From Woronichinia sp035285405 (GTDB lineage: Bacteria; Cyanobacteriota; Cyanobacteriia; Cyanobacteriales; Microcystaceae): a stretch of 64,000 nucleotides of DNA. The position numbers were made by a program, and so were the translations under genes. The stretch spans positions 24,137-88,136 of the forward strand of contig JAYKJI010000046.1 in the NCBI GenBank assembly GCA_035285405.1. Direction: 5' to 3'. Positions 1 to 8,876 of the stretch are shown here, in pieces. The stretch's first letter is position 1. Each line of letters opens with the position of its first letter. The notes beneath the pieces were generated by a model. It was not told where the DNA came from and searched no databases. It saw nothing but the letters and a program-made list of their open reading frames with translations.

Positions 1-1
1 C

Positions 2-853
2 AAAATTCTTTGGGGTTTAGTTGCCTCAGTATTTCAAGTTCGTAGATTACTACAAAAACAACGAATTAATGTTGTTTGTACAACTGGCGGTTATATTGCG
101 GGGCCAACGATTGTTGCAGCGAAAAGTTTAGGCATTCCAGTGATCTTGCACGAAGCCAATTTCATTCCAGGCAAAGTGACCTATTGGTTAGGGGGCTGGT
201 GCTATCGAGTGGCCTTGGGCTTTGAGGGAACAGCTAACTATTTAACGCGAATCCCAACTCTTTGGGTTAGCACCCCAGTTCGCTCCATTTTTCGTGAATC
301 CCAACCCTTAGATCTGGATATTCCCAGCGATCGCCGGTTAATCGTCGTGGCAGGGGGGTCCCAGGGAGCCGTCTCTGTGAACCAAAAAGTACGTCCCTGT
401 GTGGCCGCCTGGGTGAAAGCGGGGGCCTATGTGGTTCATTTAACCGGACAAAATGATCCTGAAGCAGAAAAATTTAGCCATCCCCATTATCTGGCTTTAC
501 CTTTTTATGACAACATGGCCGGATTATTGCAACGGGCTGATTTGGCCATTAGTCGTTCCGGTGCAGGGACTTTAACGGAATTAGCGGTGACTCGCACACC
601 CTCGATTTTAATTCCCTATCCCTTTGCGGCGGAAGATCACCAGCGTTTTAATGCAATAGTTTTTGGCGATCGCGGTGCTGCCCAGGTATATAGTCAAAAT
701 CAGCTAACCGTTGAAACCCTAGAAAGCGTTGTGCTGGATTTACTGCGATCGCCGGAAAAATTAGCTCAGATGGCCGAGGCCGCTAGTGGGTTAGCGGTGA
801 TAGACAGTGCCGAAAGATTAGCAGACTTAGTGCGTCAAGCCCATACTGCTTAA
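2..853 (+). CDS. murG: MurG, UDP-GlcNAc:lipid I N-acetylglucosaminyltransferase (5' end outside window)
   Basis: This enzyme makes lipid II by adding GlcNAc to undecaprenyl-pyrophosphoryl-MurNAc-pentapeptide at the inner face of the plasma membrane. The reading frame is open from base 2, so the gene enters from the left and lacks its N-terminal part, including the first glycine-rich loop. Visible family motifs are TTGGYIAGP followed by HEAN, then the nucleotide-sugar domain with VVAGGSQGA, SRSGAGTLTELA and AEDHQ near the C-terminus. The internal ATG at 140 is not the real start, because conserved MurG sequence lies upstream of it in frame. The stop codon touches the convergent bilin lyase gene. 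Identification is secure; only the true start cannot be seen. Confidence 0.95.
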   Translation, partial: KILWGLVASVFQVRRLLQKQRINVVCTTGGYIAGPTIVAAKSLGIPVILHEANFIPGKVTYWLGGWCYRVALGFEGTANYLTRIPTLWVSTPVRSIFRESQPLDLDIPSDRRLIVVAGGSQGAVSVNQKVRPCVAAWVKAGAYVVHLTGQNDPEAEKFSHPHYLALPFYDNMAGLLQRADLAISRSGAGTLTELAVTRTPSILIPYPFAAEDHQRFNAIVFGDRGAAQVYSQNQLTVETLESVVLDLLRSPEKLAQMAEAASGLAVIDSAERLADLVRQAHTA

Positions 854-1404
854 ACAACCTTCAATTCCACACCAAAACCCACCAAGGTTGGAGTTGTCAA
901 AGGTTGTCCTGGTTCAGGACGTTGGTAGTTGATAATGCGACGAATACGAAAGGTGGGATTAATCAGGGTAATCGAATCCACAGAAACGACTTTGGTATAT
1001 GGGGTAGTCATTACCAATTCTCGTTTGGCCATATCAAAGCGAAAATGGGAAACAATTGGCTTGGCTTCTTCGTAGGCCTGATCGCGCAAATAGTCTCCTT
1101 CTAGATAATCTGGCGTTTCGATGAGGGGAATAAACATCAGATTCAAGTTCTGAGAAACTTCTTCCCCTTTTTCAGAAAGGGTATAAAACCCCAAATTGAA
1201 ACCAGGAAAGTTGCCTAATTCGCCAATCAGATCATATTGATTATCAGTTAAAACTTTTTGTTTCTGAACATTACTGAGGGTTGCAATGGTAAATTCTGTG
1301 CGCGATCGCTCTACTTCCTGATGGGTTAGATAGTGATAAGTCCGTTCTGTCTGCCAACTACCGATACAATAATCAAAAAAATCAAAAAAAGTGTTTTCCT
1401 GCAT
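850..1404 (-). CDS. Phycobiliprotein lyase, CpcS/CpeS family
   Basis: Predicted chromophore lyase that attaches a bilin to a cysteine of phycobiliprotein subunits, used in assembly of the light-harvesting phycobilisome. The 184-residue protein starts with a typical family segment (FFDFF..C.GSWQTERTYHYL) and keeps the lipocalin-like length and pattern of CpcS/CpeS proteins, ending in GFGVELKVV. Its start is ATG at 1404, and its stop codon overlaps the end of murG by four bases in convergent orientation. The S/U subfamily and the target subunit (phycocyanin, allophycocyanin or phycoerythrin) cannot be assigned from this sequence alone, so no symbol is given. It lies next to petG, but there is no sign of a shared transcript. 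Confidence 0.85.
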   Translation of the reverse strand: MQENTFFDFFDYCIGSWQTERTYHYLTHQEVERSRTEFTIATLSNVQKQKVLTDNQYDLIGELGNFPGFNLGFYTLSEKGEEVSQNLNLMFIPLIETPDYLEGDYLRDQAYEEAKPIVSHFRFDMAKRELVMTTPYTKVVSVDSITLINPTFRIRRIINYQRPEPGQPLTTPTLVGFGVELKVV

Positions 1405-1523
1405 GACCCTGAATCTTAAAATCTCTTAGGCGAGATCATAGCGCGGTTTTCCCAGAATAGTTAGCTCAGGGAAGATGGGGGCGGTGACCAGGCATCAAAT
1501 CAAACCGTCTTGCCCCCCTACCG

Positions 1524-1640
1524 CTAATCTAAATTGAATTGATTACCTCGTTTGTATTGTAGGTAAGCGGCCACAAATAATCCTGACAGGGTAATGGGAA
1601 TTAAGCCAAGTACAATGCCCAGTAAAAGCGGTTCAATCAC
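1524..1640 (-). CDS. petG: Cytochrome b6f complex subunit PetG
   Basis: A 38-residue single-span membrane protein of the cytochrome b6f complex, essential for assembly of the complex in thylakoids. The reading frame begins IEPLLLGIVLGLIP, runs through one hydrophobic helix and ends YKRGNQFNLD, which matches PetG across its full length. The start codon is GTG at 1640-1638. On the minus strand it is preceded by AAGGAG eight bases upstream, a strong ribosome binding site that supports this unusual start. The gene stands alone between the bilin lyase and dnaJ and is divergent from dnaJ. Confidence 0.95.
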   Translation of the reverse strand: MIEPLLLGIVLGLIPITLSGLFVAAYLQYKRGNQFNLD

Positions 1641-1901
1641 GTTATTTCTCCTTGGATTTTATTCAAGCTTCTACCATCCTAAAGCTCTCCATGCCCTTTG
1701 CTGGCCTCCCAGACCGAAAATTTTTAAGAATCTGTGGCCATTCTTATGAGCGATCGCCCCTTAGCCCCAAGCTGAATGCAGCCATCTGTATTGCTAAGTC
1801 CCCAGGTTGATTACCCCAATTGACCATGATGTTTTGCCGAGAGTTTGCTACAGTAAACATTGAGTCTATCTAAACCGATACAGAGAGTTAATCAGAACCT
1901 T

Positions 1902-3032
1902 ATGCCAGGGGACTACTACGAAATCCTCGGAGTTGCGAGGGATGCCAACAAAGAAGATATTAAGCGTGCCTACCGTCGTTTAGCTCGGAAGTATCATCCT
2001 GACGTAAATAAAGAACCAGGGGCAGAAGAGCATTTTAAAGAAATTAATCGCGCCTACGAAGTTCTCTCAGAGCCGGAAATCCGCGAGCGATATGATCGTT
2101 TTGGAGAAGCAGGCGTTAGTGGCGGTGGAGCCAGTGGTTTTGAGTATGGAGATATGGGCGGCTTTGCCGATATCTTTGAAACCATTTTTGGTGGCTTTGG
2201 CGGTATGGGAGGTGCAGCCCAGCCTGGACGCAGAAGAGGTGGCCCCGCTAGGGGAGAAGATCTACGTCTGGATCTAAAATTGTCCTTCCGTGATGCTATT
2301 TTCGGCGGCGAAAAAGAAATCCGCATTCCCCATCTGGAAGTTTGTCAAGGCTGTCAGGGCTCAGGTGCTAAACCAGGCACTGGCTCCCGTAGTTGTAGTA
2401 CCTGTAATGGGGCTGGACAAGTGAGAAGGGCCACTCGCACGCCGTTTGGCAGTTTTGCCCAGGTATCAGCCTGTCCGACTTGTAACGGAGCCGGAGAAGT
2501 CATTGAGGAAAAATGCGAAGTTTGTGGGGGAGCAGGTCGAAAACAGGAAACCAAGAAACTAAAGATTACCATTCCCCCTGGCGTAGATGATGGTACTCGT
2601 CTGCGGGTTTCTAGAGAAGGAGATGCTGGGGTGAAGGGTGGCCCGGCGGGTGATCTCTACGTTTATCTCGTAGTCGAGCCTGATAAAGAGTTTATCCGCG
2701 AAGGGATTAACATTCGTTCTGAACTGGGAATTAGCTATTTACAAGCGATTCTGGGCTGTCGTCTGATGGTGGAAACCGTTGATGGGCAAGATGAGTTAGT
2801 CATTCCGGCGGGTACTCAACCGAATACAGTGTTAACCATTGAGGATCGTGGTGTACCGAAGTTAGGCAATGCAACTCTACGCGGTGATCATTTGATCACC
2901 ATTAAGATTCAGATTCCCACTCGTCTTAATTCTGAAGAACGGGAACTGCTGGAGCGGTTGGCCACGATTAAGGGAGATAGTCATGGTAAAGGGGGACTGG
3001 AAGGATTTTTAGGGGGACTATTCCATAAATGA
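1902..3032 (+). CDS. dnaJ: Chaperone DnaJ (type I Hsp40)
   Basis: Co-chaperone that stimulates DnaK ATPase and delivers unfolded clients in the cytoplasm. The 376-residue product has a J domain (DYYEILGV near the start, HPD at about residue 33), a Gly/Phe-rich linker, four zinc-binding CxxCxGxG repeats (CQGCQGSG, CSTCNGAG, CPTCNGAG, CEVCGGAG) and the C-terminal substrate-binding domains, so it is a full-length type I DnaJ. I chose ATG 1902 because family members begin MxxDYYEILGV. An in-frame TTG at 1860 would add 14 unconserved residues. Its stop overlaps the start of the next gene (ATGA), which implies translational coupling with the TusA-like gene. No dnaK or grpE is in the window. Confidence 0.95.
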   Translation: MPGDYYEILGVARDANKEDIKRAYRRLARKYHPDVNKEPGAEEHFKEINRAYEVLSEPEIRERYDRFGEAGVSGGGASGFEYGDMGGFADIFETIFGGFGGMGGAAQPGRRRGGPARGEDLRLDLKLSFRDAIFGGEKEIRIPHLEVCQGCQGSGAKPGTGSRSCSTCNGAGQVRRATRTPFGSFAQVSACPTCNGAGEVIEEKCEVCGGAGRKQETKKLKITIPPGVDDGTRLRVSREGDAGVKGGPAGDLYVYLVVEPDKEFIREGINIRSELGISYLQAILGCRLMVETVDGQDELVIPAGTQPNTVLTIEDRGVPKLGNATLRGDHLITIKIQIPTRLNSEERELLERLATIKGDSHGKGGLEGFLGGLFHK

Positions 3033-3271
3033 GTCAGCCCGAACCCATTCTTCTTGATTTGCGCGGTACTCCTTGTCCCATCAATTTTGTGCGAACCAAG
3101 TTGAAATTATCCCAAATGTCCCAGGGGCAAATCCTTGAGGTTTGGTTAGATAGCGGTGAACCCATTGAACAAGTTCCTCATAGTTTGAAGGTTGCCGGTT
3201 ACGACGATCAAACCCTCGAAGAGGTGGATAACTTTTTCAAGTTGTCTATTCGGCTAGGGCTGGAGCATTAA
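3029..3271 (+). CDS. TusA-like sulfurtransferase family protein
   Basis: Small (80-residue) cytoplasmic protein of the TusA/SirA fold. The hallmark Cys-Pro-x-Pro-like active-site region appears as LDLRGTPCPINFVRTK near residue 16, with Cys 17 as the predicted persulfide-carrying residue. Family members relay sulfur for tRNA thiolation or other sulfur-transfer reactions; the partner here is unknown. The ATG overlaps the dnaJ stop codon (ATGA), and rsgA follows 29 bases later on the same strand, so dnaJ, this gene and rsgA probably form one transcript. TusA proteins in dnaJ operons are common in cyanobacteria in my recollection, but a functional link to the chaperone is inference. Confidence 0.85.
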   Translation: MSQPEPILLDLRGTPCPINFVRTKLKLSQMSQGQILEVWLDSGEPIEQVPHSLKVAGYDDQTLEEVDNFFKLSIRLGLEH

Positions 3272-3300
3272 CATGATCCCTCTCCAAGGACTGTGAGTTT

Positions 3301-4380
3301 GTGGTGTCGCTCATCCAGGGAACGGTGATTGCGGTCCAAGCCAATTATTATGTGGTGCGTTTGGATCAACCAATCCAGACTCCTTTACTCTGTACTCGAC
3401 GATCGCGGTTAAAGAAAATTGGCCAGACGATTATGGTCGGTGATCGGGTGGGGGTTGAGGAGGTGGATTTAACAACTCTTCAGGGTGCGATCGCGGAAGT
3501 TCAACCCCGTAAAACTGAATTTTCCCGTCCCCCCGTGGCCAATGCCGAACAAATTCTTTTGGTTTTCTCGTTGGCAGAACCACCTCTAGAAGTTTGGCAA
3601 TTAAGTCGTTTCTTGGTCAAGGCAGAATCCACGGAACTGTCCCTAAGATTATGTTTGAATAAACAGGATTTAGTAACCGAACAGGAACTTCAACAATGGC
3701 GATCGCGCCTAGAAGCTTGGGGATATGCTCCCATTTTTATTAGTGTTGCTCAGAATCAAGGATTAGACCAACTTCAGCAAACATTGGCGAACAAGATTAC
3801 GCTCATGGCCGGGCCATCGGGAGTCGGCAAATCTAGTCTCATTAATCATTTAATTCCTGGAGAAAGTCAACGGGTCAAAACCGTCTCTGGCAAATTGCAA
3901 AAAGGTCGTCATACGACTCGCCATGTTCAACTGTTTGAATTACCCCAGGGAGGGTTATTGGCCGATACGCCCGGCTTTAATCAACCAGATTTACTGGTGA
4001 CGGCTAGAGAGTTAATTCGCTATTTTCCAGAGGTTAAAACGGCGATCGCCGCGAATGCTTGCCAATTTCAAGACTGTTTACATCGAGAGGAACCAGGCTG
4101 TCAGGTACGGGGCCATTGGGAACGCTACGAACACTATTTAAAATTTTTAGAAGAGAGCCAACAACAGGAACTTCAGCTTCATCACAGACCCGATCAAGAA
4201 AGTAATCTGAAATTAAAAATGAATGCCTCTGGTCTGGAATCCTACGAACCGAAATTAGCGACCAAAAAATATCGTCGTCATTCCCGCCGTTTAAATAACC
4301 AAAATCTGCATGAATTTTACGAACAAAAGACTCTCAAAGAATTATCGGAATTATCGACAGAAGAAACAGACTTGTCCTAG
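3301..4380 (+). CDS. rsgA: Ribosome small-subunit-dependent GTPase A
   Basis: Assembly GTPase that checks maturation of the 30S ribosomal subunit. The 359-residue protein has the circularly permuted GTPase order typical of RsgA/YjeQ: an N-terminal OB fold, then the G4 motif NKQD at about residue 120, the P-loop GPSGVGKSS at about 170, and DTPG at about 220. A C-terminal zinc knuckle follows (C..C.H..C, around CQFQDCLHREEPGC). A basic, low-complexity tail of some 60 residues extends past the zinc knuckle. The start is GTG at 3301; a second GTG follows immediately, so the first residue is uncertain by one codon. It is the last gene of the dnaJ group and converges on the nuclease-domain gene. 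Confidence 0.93.
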   Translation: MVSLIQGTVIAVQANYYVVRLDQPIQTPLLCTRRSRLKKIGQTIMVGDRVGVEEVDLTTLQGAIAEVQPRKTEFSRPPVANAEQILLVFSLAEPPLEVWQLSRFLVKAESTELSLRLCLNKQDLVTEQELQQWRSRLEAWGYAPIFISVAQNQGLDQLQQTLANKITLMAGPSGVGKSSLINHLIPGESQRVKTVSGKLQKGRHTTRHVQLFELPQGGLLADTPGFNQPDLLVTARELIRYFPEVKTAIAANACQFQDCLHREEPGCQVRGHWERYEHYLKFLEESQQQELQLHHRPDQESNLKLKMNASGLESYEPKLATKKYRRHSRRLNNQNLHEFYEQKTLKELSELSTEETDLS

Positions 4381-4426
4381 CTTCTTGTCGCTCATATTTA
4401 AAGTGTATTTATACCGATTAAAAAAG

Positions 4427-4945
4427 CTAACTACCGCCATCTGTCCCAATATCAGTCCCAAAGCGAGCCTGCTTAATTAAATCCTCTGGACGTAAATTGG
4501 AGACAAAATCTCGAAAAGCTTGACGTTCTTCTTCATCCGCATCTCTATCTACCGGAATGGAGGCATCGGCCACCACTTCTTCCATCACCCAAATGGGGGT
4601 ATTCATCCGCAACGCGATCGCGATCGCATCACTAGGACGACAATCAATTTCTTTTTTCACTTCACCTTGGTATAAACAAAGAACGGCATAGAACGTATTA
4701 TCCTGAAGCGAATGGATAATAATACGGTCAAGGGAGACATCCCAGGTTTCCAAAAGGGTAACGATTAAATCATGGGTCAAAGGACGGGGAGGTCTCTGGT
4801 TTTCTAAGGCCCCAATAATTGCTCTAGCCTGGTCTTGGCCAATATAAATCGGCAAGGCACGACGATCAGAACCATCCTTTAATAGAACAATGGGACTACG
4901 AGTAACCGCATCAAGGGCAATTCCAGCCACTCTCATTTCAATCAT
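4427..4945 (-). CDS. Bifunctional nuclease (BFN/DUF151) domain protein
   Basis: A 172-residue cytoplasmic protein with one BFN (DUF151) domain covering most of its length. The domain is recognised from its start (MRVAGIALDAVTRSPIVLLK), the central LPIYIGQDQARAI and the conserved CRPSDAIAIALR segment. Proteins of this family have been reported with DNase and RNase activity in plants and with a fold linked to stress in bacteria. The role in cyanobacteria is not settled, so the name should be read as a domain label. The C-terminal 40 residues are acidic and variable. It is a single gene, convergent with rsgA and divergent from the YccF gene. Confidence 0.85.
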   Translation of the reverse strand: MIEMRVAGIALDAVTRSPIVLLKDGSDRRALPIYIGQDQARAIIGALENQRPPRPLTHDLIVTLLETWDVSLDRIIIHSLQDNTFYAVLCLYQGEVKKEIDCRPSDAIAIALRMNTPIWVMEEVVADASIPVDRDADEEERQAFRDFVSNLRPEDLIKQARFGTDIGTDGGS

Positions 4946-5094
4946 TCGCCTGGTCCTCTGGATTTAAACGGAAGCGGTACAACGGTAGCTCTTTCTATTC
5001 TAGAAAATTAAGGGCATTTCGTTATCGCTCCAGACAACTAACATTATGATTATAGGCTAGAAGAACTCCCATAGATATTGAGGATTGGATTATT

Positions 5095-5463
5095 ATGAGT
5101 TTACTGGGAAACATTATCTGGTTAGTGTTTGGCGGATTTTTGGCAGGCATTGGCTATATTCTGGGAGGCATTCTCGTTTGTATTACTATCATTGGGATTC
5201 CCTTTGGTCAACAAGCAATCAAATTAGGGGTCGCAACCATGACTCCCTTTGGGCGAGAAATTGTACCAACACCAGAAGCGGGCAGTTTGATCAACCTGAT
5301 TTTAAATCTGATTTGGATTGTGGTAATTGGCTGGGGAATTGCTCTGACCCATTTAACATCGGGATTAATTCTGGCTGTCACCATTATTGGTATTCCTTTT
5401 GCTATCCAACACTTTAAGCTCATTCCCCTGGCCCTTTTTCCCTTTGGTCGAGAATTGCGCTAA
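5095..5463 (+). CDS. YccF domain-containing membrane protein
   Basis: A 122-residue inner-membrane protein with two copies of the YccF (DUF307) motif. Each copy pairs a long hydrophobic segment with a conserved IIGIPF turn: TIIGIPFGQQAIKL at about residue 41 and TIIGIPFAIQHFKL at about 98. Each is followed by PFGRE (FGREIVP and FGRELR). Three to four membrane spans are likely. The molecular function of the family is unknown. The start is ATG 5095. A second frame over the same bases (5085-5417) reads through but gives a Trp/Tyr/His-rich sequence with no family resemblance and is not a gene. Confidence 0.85.
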   Translation: MSLLGNIIWLVFGGFLAGIGYILGGILVCITIIGIPFGQQAIKLGVATMTPFGREIVPTPEAGSLINLILNLIWIVVIGWGIALTHLTSGLILAVTIIGIPFAIQHFKLIPLALFPFGRELR

Positions 5464-5941
5464 TGCTACGTCGCTTACTTGATAAGCATTTAGGTGATGT
5501 TCTGAATCTGTGATTAAGTAATTTCTTGATCACTGAACTGACTACAATTCGGAAAATTAATCCACCGGTTTGCCACATTACCCACAGTTCATTTAAATCC
5601 CTCCACTTTTTTAATGGTAAGGGCTTAAGAAATCAATACCTCTAAATTACTGCCACTGTTTATTTGGTATATATACGGATGGCTATTCTACTAGAACTAT
5701 GGTATGATATCCCTCAGGCTTGGGAACGGTTGTTTATCTATCTATTTACTTATGCAGTTAGCCTATAGTACTCTCCTAACTTTGAGATTTATCAGGAGTT
5801 AGGTTGTTTTTCTAGAATGAAAGATCTATTCAGCTAATCCTTAAAACCTTAATTTTATTAGGATTGTCATGGGAAAACAAAATTCTCAATCACTTAATAA
5901 TACATGTATCTATTGTTTCGTTGACTTTTTTTGGATGAGGA
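5464..5941. other. 478-base intergenic region with a possible terminator
   Basis: No convincing coding frame is present. The stretch is AT-rich. It holds a hairpin with a T-run at 5775-5812 (listed separately) and a good Shine-Dalgarno sequence at 5937-5942 that serves the following gene. A TATGATAT string near 5703 could be a -10 box. If it is, a transcript of about 100 bases could run from there to the hairpin, but nothing else supports a small RNA. Confidence 0.5.
5775..5812 (+). terminator. Possible Rho-independent terminator or attenuator
   Basis: CCTAACT (5775-5781) pairs perfectly with AGTTAGG (5797-5803) across a 15-base loop and is followed directly by TTGTTTTTC. It lies about 310 bases past the YccF stop codon and about 140 bases before the next start codon. 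It could therefore end a short leader or small RNA, or attenuate the downstream gene. The seven-base stem is modest. Confidence 0.4.
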
Positions 5942-5953
5942 GTGCTTAATGCA

Positions 5954-7468
5954 ATGTTAATTCATCACCACAGATTCGTTCTCCCTTTACTGACGTTTCT
6001 CTGCCTTGGTTCGTCGGTATCAGCCCAAACTGCTGGTCAGTTGACGGCGAGTCTTCTGGGAAATGATCCCATTATTCCGAATACGAGTCCCTTTACAGCC
6101 GAGAAACCACCTGTCAGCCAGACTATTCAATCTCACCTAGAAAGGATTGAAATTCAATCTAAAGGGATTGCCTATCTACCTATTTCCCTAGATATAAAAA
6201 AAACTGAGACGATCAGAGGAGGAGATGCCTTTATTGAGATGGCTAATGCCGCCATGCTTTCTCCTGAAGAACTTTTTTTAGCCAAGTTAGAAAAGCTCCA
6301 AGCGGAAGTAAAGAGTAGTCCCTTGGAGACAATTCAGCTCAAAAACGCATTAATTCACTCCGATGGCTTTGAAACTGCTGGTCAAAAGCAAGATTTTCAA
6401 ATTGCAAAGACGATTAGTAAATTAGCACAGGCAAAAAATGCCACGGGGAATGATCCTGACTTATCATCATCGATCATCTTAAGTGAGTTAAGGGATGATA
6501 TTCCTACCAGAGAAGAATCTGGGCTATCCAGTTTTTCGTCCCAAGACAATTTGACCGTAACAGGTGAAAACACAGCAACCCAATTACCCATCCTTGATGA
6601 AAAGCAGATTGCTGATTCTGATCAGGTATTGTCCCAAGCCATCTCTGAGCCTGTTACCAACGGTTCAGATACTTCAGCCCCTATGAATGGCCAAAGTGAA
6701 ACAGAAGAGCCGAAGAGTCTGACAGAACTGAAGCAACAGTTAAAGGTTGAGCCAATGATTGTTGAGGCTGGTGGACAAAGAACCTATCCGCCGGCCTTAA
6801 CCTTTGGTATTCCCAGTGCGTTTGGTCCCAACTGGGGCGATTTCTTTGTTGGGATTTCCGGTTCAACGGCGGGTAAAGCCAGGGACAGCGCGGATGGCAG
6901 TATTAGTACTGGCTTTGGTTTTGGGGATAGTGAAAAGCTGATTGGATTGAGCTTGACCTATAACATGGGCAGTATTAATAATTTTGGACAGACGGGGACT
7001 TTCGATTTGTCAGGCTCTCGTATCGTTTACAGAGGCGAAACTAGTCAGGTGGCGATCGCCGCTGGCTGGAGTGCCTTTGCTCAATACACTACAGGAAATA
7101 GCGGAGAAGAGATAATTCCTTCAAGTGTTTGGGGCACTGTTACTAGTTATTCCCTATTGCAACCGGATGATCCAGTCAATAAATTACCACTCTTACTTTC
7201 CCTGGGTGTAGGGGGAGGGTACTATCGCCAGGATCCAGCCAGTACTGGGGTCTTTGGCGGGATTGGCTTACAGGTCGCGCCCCAATTGGGTGTGGGCCTA
7301 CAATGGAGTGGTGTGGGTTTAAACTTAGGTCTATCCTTTGTCCCCGTGCCAACCATTCCCCTTACGATTGTGGCCACCGGAGCCGATTTAACGGATAACA
7401 GTCCAGGCGGAACGGTATTTGTTTTGAGCGTCAATTACGGTTTCAATTTCCTACCGACAAGTTATTAG
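5954..7468 (+). CDS. Exported beta-barrel-like protein, function unknown
   Basis: The 504-residue product starts with a clear signal peptide (hydrophobic FVLPLLTFLCLGSSVSA, cleavage after about residue 25). A polar, Ser/Glu-rich region of roughly 240 residues follows. The C-terminal half alternates Gly, aromatic and hydrophobic residues in short strands and ends in an aromatic-rich strand (VNYGFNFLPTSY), a pattern of outer-membrane beta-barrels. I chose ATG 5954, which leaves 11 bases after GAGGAG at 5937-5942; a GTG at 5942 overlaps that site. No family is recognised. It is followed by two other small exported proteins on the same strand at short spacing and resembles the architecture of the large protein at 9771-12284 (signal, linker, barrel). 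Confidence 0.7.
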   Translation: MLIHHHRFVLPLLTFLCLGSSVSAQTAGQLTASLLGNDPIIPNTSPFTAEKPPVSQTIQSHLERIEIQSKGIAYLPISLDIKKTETIRGGDAFIEMANAAMLSPEELFLAKLEKLQAEVKSSPLETIQLKNALIHSDGFETAGQKQDFQIAKTISKLAQAKNATGNDPDLSSSIILSELRDDIPTREESGLSSFSSQDNLTVTGENTATQLPILDEKQIADSDQVLSQAISEPVTNGSDTSAPMNGQSETEEPKSLTELKQQLKVEPMIVEAGGQRTYPPALTFGIPSAFGPNWGDFFVGISGSTAGKARDSADGSISTGFGFGDSEKLIGLSLTYNMGSINNFGQTGTFDLSGSRIVYRGETSQVAIAAGWSAFAQYTTGNSGEEIIPSSVWGTVTSYSLLQPDDPVNKLPLLLSLGVGGGYYRQDPASTGVFGGIGLQVAPQLGVGLQWSGVGLNLGLSFVPVPTIPLTIVATGADLTDNSPGGTVFVLSVNYGFNFLPTSY

Positions 7469-7521
7469 GGGGACAAAATTGATTCCTCGTTTAAAGTTAA
7501 GTTTTTTGGAGCGTATCATTC

Positions 7522-8127
7522 ATGATAAAAGTTAAGCTTTTCGCTTGGGCAGTGAGTCCCTTGTTGCTCTTATCCCTGATTTCCCCCCCAGTCGCTTTAG
7601 CTCAAAATAATTCTCCTAGCAAAGGAACCTCCGGTACCCTGAGCGGGAGCAATCCAACAGCCGGGAGCCAAACAGCCATCTCTGTGCCTGTCACCGTTAC
7701 GGCTCCTGGAGCAGGGGGATTCCAGCCCGTGACTGCTGTGATCACAATTGTGCCAGGCACCGGTGGTGCGCCGCCAACAGTTACCGTTCCGACCACAATT
7801 CAGACGGCAGTTAATACAGCAGGAACTAATGCGGTTGTCACCTTTAGTACTGGTAGTTTAACTCAAACGCAAGTTGCTACCTTGGTCAGTGCGACTCCTA
7901 CCATTGTTGCTAGTCTTGGTGGTGATGTTCCGGGCACTATTACAGTAAGTACTACCCAAGGCAACAATACAACCAGTAGTGCGCAAGCCACTACCCTGGG
8001 AGATGCTGCCACACTGATGACTACGGCGGTGGCCAATGCTCCCTCAAATGGCATTGTTGTGCTGGAGGTCAATGATATTACTGTGCGTATTAGTCCCTCG
8101 AATAGAAGTAACCTAAATAGCCAATAA
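7522..8127 (+). CDS. Small secreted Thr/Val/Gly-rich protein, unknown
   Basis: A 201-residue protein with a typical signal peptide (LLLLSLISPPVALAQ, cleavage after about residue 27). The mature part is very rich in Thr, Val, Ala, Gly and Ser with almost no charged residues until the last 25 positions. That composition suits extended beta structure or a surface/fibre protein, but no known family is recognised. It starts 53 bases after the barrel-like gene and 42 bases before the next secreted protein, with GGAG upstream of ATG 7522, so the three are probably co-transcribed. Function is unknown. Confidence 0.65.
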   Translation: MIKVKLFAWAVSPLLLLSLISPPVALAQNNSPSKGTSGTLSGSNPTAGSQTAISVPVTVTAPGAGGFQPVTAVITIVPGTGGAPPTVTVPTTIQTAVNTAGTNAVVTFSTGSLTQTQVATLVSATPTIVASLGGDVPGTITVSTTQGNNTTSSAQATTLGDAATLMTTAVANAPSNGIVVLEVNDITVRISPSNRSNLNSQ

Positions 8128-8169
8128 ACAAACATAAAACATTTAAAGTGAATTCTGGAGTGTTGAGCA

Positions 8170-8649
8170 ATGTGGAAATTTTCTAAGCTGGTGTGTTCGT
8201 TGGGGTTGATTACTGCGCTAATAACGGTATCGGGGCTTAAGGCTCAGGCTCAAAATGATTCGCAAGTAAGCAATACCCTGAGCTATGAAAAGAAAGGCCA
8301 AAAACCGACTCAACTTAGCGTAAGTGGTACAGTAGAGCGAGTTAATTCGGCCTCGGTGGTGGGTGCTATTTCCCTTGGCGGGGGAGTAGAACTGGATGCT
8401 GTTCAAACTGCCATTAATTTAACCCTGGCGGGGGCTAATCCGGATGCCGTTTCTAATTTGATGCTGGCGATGGGAGGGATGGTTTCCGGTGGGAATCAAG
8501 TTGATCCGACCCGTTTGGCCCTGGCCATCAATGCCTTTAACAGTATCATTGACAAGGCTGATGCCGATACCTTGAATGCGCTTCAGGAGTTGCCTGAGTT
8601 TACGGATATCCGTGCATTCCTTGTAGAACTCAGAAAGCCCATTAGCTAG
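8170..8649 (+). CDS. Small secreted protein, unknown
   Basis: A 159-residue protein with a signal peptide (LVCSLGLITALITVSGLKAQAQ). The mature part has no transmembrane helix and looks alpha-helical in its second half (AVQTAINLTLAGANPDAVSNL and a later DPTRLALAINAFNSIID segment). GGAG sits nine bases before ATG 8170. It is the third member of a run of exported proteins and probably shares their transcript. I do not recognise the family. Confidence 0.65.
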   Translation: MWKFSKLVCSLGLITALITVSGLKAQAQNDSQVSNTLSYEKKGQKPTQLSVSGTVERVNSASVVGAISLGGGVELDAVQTAINLTLAGANPDAVSNLMLAMGGMVSGGNQVDPTRLALAINAFNSIIDKADADTLNALQELPEFTDIRAFLVELRKPIS

Positions 8650-8876
8650 GCTCTTTTTGACGCTGAAGCTGATATCGTGTAAAACAAATTCCCTTTACAC
8701 AAGCCTGAAAGCCTTTCTGCATAAGGCCCACTTGCGTAAGTGGTTTTACCTAAGCACTGAGGTCATTCTTTGCCTGCTTTGGCGATAACAAGAGATGGTT
8801 TTGTTGCAATCCTCTCTAGCATTGATTCCGATAAACCTCAATATTCAACATAAATTAAAGGAGATCGTTACAGCCA

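Noticed and set aside
5085..5417. Second protein frame overlapping the YccF gene
   Set aside because: Its sequence is Trp/His/Tyr-rich and has no ribosome site or family match. It is a shadow of the real gene.
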